Assembly (NCBI GenBank): GCA_009760855.2
Contig: WPIO01000323.1
Coordinates: forward strand, 1 to 64,000
From: Cristatella mucedo
Taxonomy: Eukaryota; Bryozoa; Phylactolaemata; Cristatellidae
Reading direction: 5' to 3'
Length of the DNA stretch: 64,000 bases
Made by a program: the position numbers and the translations under genes. Below the pieces are notes generated by a model, which saw nothing but the letters and a program-made list of their open reading frames with translations, did not search any database and was not told the origin of the DNA. Positions 57,356-64,000 of this stretch are shown one piece after another. The first letter of the stretch is position 1; the number at the start of each line of letters is the position of its first letter.

Positions 57356-60300
57356 ACCATGTGACTTTTCTCAATCTAGTGGATTCGCTGTCTTCTAGCC
57401 ACGTGCGAAACGCGAGGATTAATCGAGCTAAAAAGTTCATGCTGAATGTGTGATTGCGTGGGTGACAGAATCATGAAAGGAAGAAATGCAATTCCATCAA
57501 TGCTATGTGGTGAGTGCTAAGTTAGTAAGAGGTACCGGCTGATAAAGATGAACACAAAACAGGCGTAGCCGGCAAGATCAGAAGGCGACTGGACCAATAG
57601 GGATCCGAAGAAGGCGCTGCCACAGTTCCAGTATTAAAATCGTCTAACACAGAGTGCTAAGTAGCAGTGTGAATCATTGCAGACGCTGGGAAATATTGGC
57701 ATAGCTAGCACGTTCAAGCACGGCTAACTAGTAGCAGTTTTTGTATTCATATGTGCAGGTCTGCCAACTATAGCACACAACGGTGGCAAGAATGAGCTCT
57801 CACATGTTAATGAAACTAGTCAAAGATTATGTCATAACCCTCTATTTTATTGCAATTGAGAGGCACGTTCGTTTATCCGAAGCCACACATTACAACTCAC
57901 TCAGTAGCCAAAAAGACATTGACTGACTAATACTTAAAATGTCCAGCCGTACTTTCTATGTAAAATGGGCATTTAAATAAATTAAATTATTACAGTTTAT
58001 AATTTGAATGCTGCTAATTATCTCTAGGGCTGTCATGCACTGACCGGTTTAACAAGCAAATATTTCACAACTACTCTTGTGGGGGGAGTGCTGAGAAAAT
58101 TCTGAGAAGATTGGTTCAAATTTCAAATAAATAACTATGATAGCTTGTAAAAGACGAGCGTGTGAGAAATGTGATCTGAATTTCGAGCAATCCCTAAATC
58201 TGTGGCCGGCGGCTGCACCGAGTTGCCAACCGCCGAGACTGTCCAACGTACGACTGCAGGTGAAGCATACCTTAGCGGCCTTAAGCTGCGCTAATTACGA
58301 CAGCAGCGACAGCACCACCCCAACACCAGCTACCACTTACTACTTAAGCAGCTGGTTTCATTCAGTTATTGCTAGTTTTCAGACTAAGTCCGCACTTCTT
58401 TTATCCAGCCGCTATTGTAAAATCAGAAGTGCCTAATAGTGAATGGCAGATGCCTTAGGTGTGCGTCTCACCTTCAGGTCCATAGTGTGTCTCTTAAATT
58501 GACAAGTTGTATTCAAGTTGTATACAGTTGTATACAAGTTGTATTGTATTGTATTACAAATTTGTACCCATTCACAGTAGGTCTAGAAAGCTAACGATTT
58601 AGCGGGCTCGGACAGCTTTAGCAAACTTTTATTGACAATCTCCCAGGCACATCAAAACAGCAATGTTGAAGTCACTAGAACGATAGAAACATGATTACCA
58701 CAAGAGTTTCTTCAACGTTCCACACCAATTTTACTGCATTACTCAAGGTTGCACGGCAACTTAGTTCGGTTAGCGGGTGTATCGGCTGGGCGGTCGGCCA
58801 TGCGTTACCAGGTAATGCACAAGAATCAAATCGCTTAGCCAGACGTGCAAAGTATTTGTCTCTATAATATTTTTAAAGAAATTTTTTTACTGAATATCAG
58901 TAACTTAGTTAAGCATTGTTTCTGAACTTGCCTTATGAGACAAGTTTCCTAGATTGCTGTTAGTGCGTTATACGACTTCGCAACGTTATGACAACAGCAG
59001 GTTTGCTGAAAAAGACTGCTAAATGCAAGTCTGAAACTAAGATCAATTATGTAATTAAAATGTAAAGTTTGAGCTGATACTGTAACCTAACCACTATTTC
59101 GTTTTCTTATATTCCCAGGAGACTAAACGGCGAAGGAGAAATGCGACTGAAGGTATTCAATTTGGACCAAGAAAAAAAATCTTCGCTGACTGGGAACTGC
59201 ATATATAATTGAAGTCAAATTGAAAATCCACAAGCGTCAAAGGAGCGTGACATAAAGTACCAACTGGATGTGGTGAGAAATGTTTGGTTTTTTGCAAGTA
59301 TGTGCTGGCAATCTCTCTCCGAAACACAAACGACGGTGTATGGCCTAGGCTTTAACAAACTGCAAGTTGAGCCAGCTTGAAAAGGTGATCATAGAAATCT
59401 GATTTTTTCATTTGTGCGTGGCTGATACTTCAGATATCAGTTTTAAAGGACCGCTTTACTTCTGCAACAGTCTAATTATATTTGAGCTTAGCACTCGTTA
59501 AAGCTCAGAAGAACTTAATTTGCATGTGTGCCGCGTTAGGGTACACCAGGCATCATCACTTTGCTGTTCTCACTTAAGCTCAAATTATCGCCCGTATATT
59601 ATTGTGTGTTTAGCTGAAGGTAGCCTTCGGTGAATGGCTTGGACGTGGCGCACCCTTATCCCTATCACCTCGTTGCTGCCGGTCCTTAGACTTGTGGTTC
59701 GGGTATCATTAGCCCTGTCGATAGAGCGGTTCACGCTTGATCTCAAAAATAACACAGGAATGTAGAGGTTTTTAGCACCAACCAAAGCTCCTGGCTTGAG
59801 TAGTTCAAATAAACGACCTAAAAGAGCTTTAACTTAAAAAGCAATATCAATAAAGTTGTTATTACTTAAAACTACAATAGAAGGCTTAGTGTGTGATCTC
59901 AAGTGACACAGATTCTTATAAGTATTAGAGGGCGGACACTTTACCCTCAGCATCCACACTGCATTCTAGCACTGGGGGGGGGGGCTTTCAAGCAGTGTAT
60001 GACTTCAGGATCCTGTCCCCATCCTATGGTTCAATTGTTCTTTTTTTTCCTTGGCAAGCTGAATCAGTTTTTTAACAGACCTCTCACCGCACTGCCAGCT
60101 TATCTAAATCAGACAAACCAGCTGTGCCCATGGCTTCAACTCCCGTGGATAACAAGCGTTCAGTTACAATGCTCCGAAAGCCTGGAACTTATCTTTGTCT
60201 GAATTCACTTTATCTCCCTACGTGACGCCTTTTAAAAGCAGCTGAGGCCTACCATTTGTTCTCAGTACATGCTCAATCCCAGTGCATTTTTGATTGTGGG

Positions 60301-60589
60301 GCTTGTGAGTCATGAAAAGGTGCCTACCATGACTAAAGACACGTGCAAGAATGTATTTGTCATGTGATTTAGTGATCCTGCATTCTACCAGTAGACTTTA
60401 TGTGCTTACCAGAGATTGATGCAACGCATTTTCCTAATCAGTAGTACAGCTATTTGGCTGCTGGGAAAAAGCCTTCTTTTGAACATCTCAAGGCTTGTCA
60501 CGTGCATGATACTTCAATGTTGTTGCACGCTTGTGTAGGTGCTGTATCTCAATGGGCGTTTATTCTAAGTTATCGCATCTCTTACAACC
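57356..60589. other. Unassigned DNA
   Basis: No gene or known repeat was recognised. The longest frame (58137-58436, +, 99 residues) is unplaced. A short TATTG/TTGTA simple repeat lies at about 58508-58560. A run of ten G residues lies near 59976. Confidence 0.45.
58508..58560. repeat. Short (GTTGTATAC/ATTGT)n simple repeat
   Basis: Imperfect units AAGTTGTATTC, AAGTTGTATAC, AGTTGTATAC and AAGTTGTATTG are followed by TATTGTATT units, over about 50 bases. Confidence 0.85.
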
Positions 60590-60645
60590 AGCTGTAAAGC
60601 ACCTGAATAGAGAATCTTTATGATATGGTGCTCTAAAACAGGTAG
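60590..60645 (+). mobile_element. Worn LINE-B/SINE-2 tail
   Basis: CTGTAAAGCACCTGAATAGAG, then GGTGCTCTAAA, parallels the shared tail TGTAAAGCGCCTGAATAGAG...GGGCGCTTTA. The CACC/GGTG pair keeps the stem although both sides have changed from the usual GCGCC/GGCGC. Confidence 0.6.
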
Positions 60646-60889
60646 AATATTATTTTTGCCAGTTGTACGTAAGCGCAGAATTCTTCCTTAGCATCTGGTT
60701 GAATTCAGATAGAAGTTTTAAACGTTTTCTTTCCCTTGACAATCCCATCAACTCTCCCTACTTTCAGCTAATTATAACAGCAAGAAATTGAGTCTTTTTA
60801 GACAGAGAAACTAAAATTACGTTTTCCTTTGCACAAGTGTTATCCCACCTCGACTTTGGCAACTCTATGCTTACTATTTTGGGCTTGAA

Positions 60890-61690
60890 ATTCATTGAAA
60901 AGACGGCAGCTTGGCTTCTTGGTCGTTGGCGTTAATGCTGGAACAAATCTGCCTCCTTTAGTATCACAAAATGCCAAAACTCAGGCTTGCTTAGACAGGA
61001 AAATTGCATCAAAGTTGGTTCATGCATTTGTGACTTCGCGTCTCGACTTTTGTAATCAAAAGCTTACTGGTTAACCTGCGTATGCAACCAAGCACTTACA
61101 TTTGGTGAAAGTCTTTTTAGCTAGGCTCATCTGTCGTGAGAATTACAGTAGCCATATCGTACCATTTTCCACCGACCTGCACTATCTGCCAGTCAAGCAA
61201 CGCATTCAATTCAAGGTTTTGTCGCTCACTTTTAGGTCCCTTCATTCTTTGGCTCTTGCTTACCTATCACACCTACTCCCCCTCAAGGCTAAGTATCGTA
61301 CCAACCGCTTTCAGAATCTAGCTATTAACTTATGCCTCGTGAAAACATCAAATCCTTTGGAGATCGTGCCTTTAGTTCATATGCTCATAAAGCCTGGAAC
61401 TCACTCCCGAACTCCGTCATGACATCTCCTGGTTTGACCAGTTCAAAAAAAATTAAAAACGCAGCTATTTATGACAGTATTTAGTGGGTACCTGTGATTC
61501 GTTCTTTATGTGCTTAGCCATGCTGACACTGTGCTTGCTGAGACTAACCACACTTGCATTCTGACCCTGTGCATGTCACCCTTAACCATGTTATTTATAT
61601 TCTTTATCAAACATGATACCACTCCTCACTGATTGTGTTTCCTTTGCAACAAATATAAAGGGCATAGGAAGAGATTATGTTCTCTGAGGG
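60890..61690 (+). mobile_element. LINE-B, 5'-truncated sense copy
   Basis: This covers the post-palm reverse transcriptase region and the 3' untranslated part. Coding blocks in several frames include VHAFVTSRLDFCNQ in altered form near 61020-61060 (HAFVTSRLDFCN), then DLHYLPVKQRIQFKVLSLTF. The 3' part carries TAGTGGGTACCTGTGATTCG, CATGCTGACACTGTGCTTGC and CCTTAACCATGTTATTTATA, which are the reverse complement of blocks at 20470-20600. It ends with TTATGTTCTCTGAGGGCAC at about 61675-61694. Confidence 0.85.
61102..61422 (+). pseudogene. LINE-B reverse transcriptase C-terminal fragment
   Basis: The 106-residue frame contains DLHYLPVKQRIQFKVLSLTF (about residues 25-44), SLHSLALAYLSHLLPLKAKY (47-66) and, near the end, the remains of the LWNSLP block as PGTHSRTPS in a shifted phase. 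These match the LHWLPVxxRIxFKVLxLxF and LAPxYLSxLL segments of L2/CR1/Rex-type LINEs. There is no catalytic box, and the upstream HAFVTSRLDFCN segment lies in another frame, so it is inactive. Confidence 0.85.
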
Positions 61691-62175
61691 CACTTTAGGT
61701 GCATTATTGAAATTATTACCTGCACTGGCTCCCAATCAAGCAGCATCCGTTAAGGTACACATACTTAATTTTAGGTCCCTCAATTCTCTGGTTACAGCCT
61801 ACCTATCAGGACTACTCCTCTGCCAGAAGAATAATCAACCTGCTGTTCCGACTCGAATCGTTTAGCCATAACTCGTTCATGCCTAAAAAGCGTTAGAGAC
61901 CGTACCTTTTTCTATGCTCCCAAAGCACGAAACTCACTACCAAGGCATACCAAAGTGTCTTATGACTTGAAAAATTAAAAAGAAGCTTAACAATTACTTG
62001 TTTATGACAAAATTAGGTGGGTATTGTAATGCGTTCTTCGTGTGCATGTTATTGCTTACACTATCCTTGCTGCTCGCGGATGTTGCCATGATTAATTTAG
62101 TAATGTTTTTTTTATGTAGCATCTATAAAGTTCCTGCTAAGAAATTTAGTTCTCCGAGGGTGCTATACAAATGTA
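61691..62175 (+). mobile_element. LINE-B, second truncated sense copy
   Basis: This starts in the coding region with GCTCCCAATCAAGCAGCATC and TTTTAGGTCCCTCAATTCTC (the FKVL/LTFRSLHSL segment), encodes TAYLSGLL and continues to a worn LWNSLP block (about 61915-61945). The 3' part has ATTAGGTGGGTATTGTAATG and the tail TTCTCCGAGGGTGCTATACAAATG at about 62150-62173. It follows the previous LINE-B copy directly. Confidence 0.75.
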
Positions 62176-62189
62176 TTTTGTTAACTTTC

Positions 62190-62300
62190 ACTAAATTTTG
62201 CTGGCTCTCAATGAAGCAGTGCATGGACACACAGGTTTTTGTAACTCACTTTAAGGTCCGTTCATTCTCTTGAACAAGCGTACCTATCTGAGCATCAGCC
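62190..62300 (+). mobile_element. LINE-B, third coding scrap
   Basis: GCTCTCAATGAAGCAGTGC, TTTGTAACTCACTTTAAGGTCC and GCGTACCTATCTGAGCATCAG parallel the same coding segment as at 61730-61815. Similarity fades after about 62300. Confidence 0.6.
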
Positions 62301-64000
62301 CAATTAGGTGAAGCTTCGATTGAGGTTACTTCGTCAGTATGCTGAGCATACGACTTGAGCTCTGCTCAGTAGCTTTTGCAAACCGTCGATCTTGCTACGC
62401 CGTTGCTACTAGTGTTCAAGTGCTCGCTTAAAGATGCAGGCATAAGCAATGAAACTGGTTTTATGTTTACTTTTGTATGTCTAATTTCAAGACAGACATT
62501 AACATTTGGGTATAGAGATTTCAATCAGGCATGATGCTTTCCCACTAAATTTAGTAGTTGCTTCTAGAGCTGAGGTTGGCTCGTGAAGGAAAGTTCTTGA
62601 CTGGTAAGGCCTAATCGCTGTATACGGTTGGTATGCAACATCCTTCTTATAAGTCCACGGCTAAACCTGAAGGACAGTGAAGCCTAGGAAGCAGTCTTAA
62701 AAGACCCGGTAACGCAGCTGCACAAATTAAAAACGAAAAGAAATTGGTAAAATTGCTTTCATATTATTGGCTGAGAAGATACAATAACTCTGTGACTGAA
62801 CTAATAAAAGAACTGAGGTATACTGAGGTATACTTTTACAGAGAATGAGAAACATACATGTCTATTAATATTAGTGTTATGTGAAATTAGAAATAAGCGA
62901 TAGACCATTTATTTAAAAAAGGCAATATATTACATATAACGCAGTCAACAGCAAACTAGTATATGTTGATTTCATTTTGAAGGACTCAAGCTTGTCCCAA
63001 GAGTCTCTCTAGTTTGACATCTTATTAAACCAGACGTCAGCTTTAATATCTATGTCTGTGGTAGTATAATTTGTTTAAAAAGACTGATATTGAGAATATC
63101 CACAATGTTAGTCATCACGATGGTAAATCTTCGTAAATTTAGTTGGTGCACAAGACTGACCAATAATAGAAAAGGGTTATTGATCAAACCTTCCAGCTTA
63201 AAGAAACAAACCCTGACCCACCACCAGATCGGCGGTAGCCATTTCGTAATAGGGTTCCAGCTTGTAGTAAAATTGTTAAGAGCGGTGGGCGAAATTATTT
63301 ATAATGCAATAGAGCCTTTTAGAAAGCTAGGTAGGCTTCTGAACAACTTCTCGTAGAGAATTCCAGCTAAAGGTGCTTGTCATATTGTTAGAAATCTGGC
63401 AACAAACTTTTTTTTATCCAAGTCTCTAGGGAAATTCTCATATTTTAACGCTTGGCTCTATCAATCTTGCTTCTTAATGAGAAGGAGAAAAAATGTCCTT
63501 TGTCATTGGATGTCTGGCTTAGATTCTCAGCCTAATTCCTCACTAGAATTTGATTTTAGCTTACAGATACTTCCACAGCAGCAAGACTTTGGGGTGTGCT
63601 TCGACTATTTCCAAAGACGGTTATGTAAGTCACAACACAATCTTGTGCAACTTTTTCAGCTTAGCGAGAGGTTTTCAATGTTAGGATGTTGATGCAGGTT
63701 TTCCGTAGTCGAACTTTATCTGTGATCGACCGGCTCCGATGCAGAAATCGATGGTTCTTAAGATGCAATGATTGCTTTGAGTGAGAGCTGGGGCTGGACA
63801 TGTCATGTCAAAATGCATTAAGTAGGTGACATATGTTTACTGGGCTAAGATATTGCACAAGTATTTGTCATTGCTAATACTCAGGGAATTGAGGATCAGG
63901 ACAGGTCTGCTTAGCATGCCCGACGAAGCCCATTCAATAGTGAGGCCGAAAGGACAAATCGAGAATAAGCTGCAAACGTTTCCACATACAGAAGCCAGAC
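62301..64000. other. Unassigned DNA
   Basis: Nothing was recognised. Frames at 63090-63356 and 63477-63692 on the plus strand are unplaced. Confidence 0.45.

Noticed and set aside
59970-59985. Run of about ten G residues as a G-quadruplex
   Set aside because: A single run does not provide four G tracts, and the neighbouring sequence adds none.
1-64000. CRISPR array, operons or other prokaryotic systems
   Set aside because: No regularly spaced identical repeats with unique spacers and no tightly packed genes. The LINE and SINE content is eukaryotic. The repeats at 36146 and 27960 have no spacer structure.

Overview
The window looks like repeat-dense intergenic DNA from a eukaryote, most likely an invertebrate animal. 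It has moderate AT richness, no visible CpG depletion, long TG/CA tracts, no operon-like gene packing, non-LTR retrotransposon (LINE) fragments of two different enzymatic types, and tRNA-derived SINEs. The species cannot be fixed from the sequence. I found no host protein-coding gene and no functional RNA gene. Every recognisable protein similarity belongs to decayed transposable elements, and most open frames are chance products of low-complexity or repeated DNA.

Layout. 1-3050: TG-rich satellite with a recurring CAGGCA core and a higher-order period near 2.3 kb. 3051-5790: unassigned DNA with one LINE-B 3' end. 5792-16720: tandem array of a unit of about 3.01 kb, about 3.6 copies, very alike except at the edges; each full unit carries an antisense LINE-B reverse transcriptase tail and an antisense SINE. 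16.7-31.2 kb: unassigned DNA with antisense SINEs, LINE-A and LINE-B 3' ends, a 160-bp tandem repeat, and one copy of interspersed family D holding a nested SINE and a near-perfect hairpin. 31.98-34.06 kb: antisense remnant of a LINE with a restriction-like endonuclease (R2/NeSL/Utopia type), abutting a LINE-A fragment. 34.9-56.1 kb: more LINE-A and LINE-B pieces, SINEs, two further copies of family D, a degenerate minisatellite, and an element of about 1 kb with inverted ends. 56.14-57.35 kb: GC-rich sense-strand 3' part of a second restriction-like-endonuclease LINE. 60.6-62.3 kb: three LINE-B remnants in a row. The rest is unassigned.

How the parts relate. LINE-A and LINE-B both encode the C-terminal reverse transcriptase region typical of the L2/CR1/Rex group. 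The commonest SINE ends in the same short stem-forming 3' tail as LINE-B, so it was probably copied by LINE-B enzymes. All six LINE-A pieces lie on the minus strand. None of the LINE pieces is intact. The names LINE-A, LINE-B, SINE-1, SINE-2 and family D are labels for this window only.
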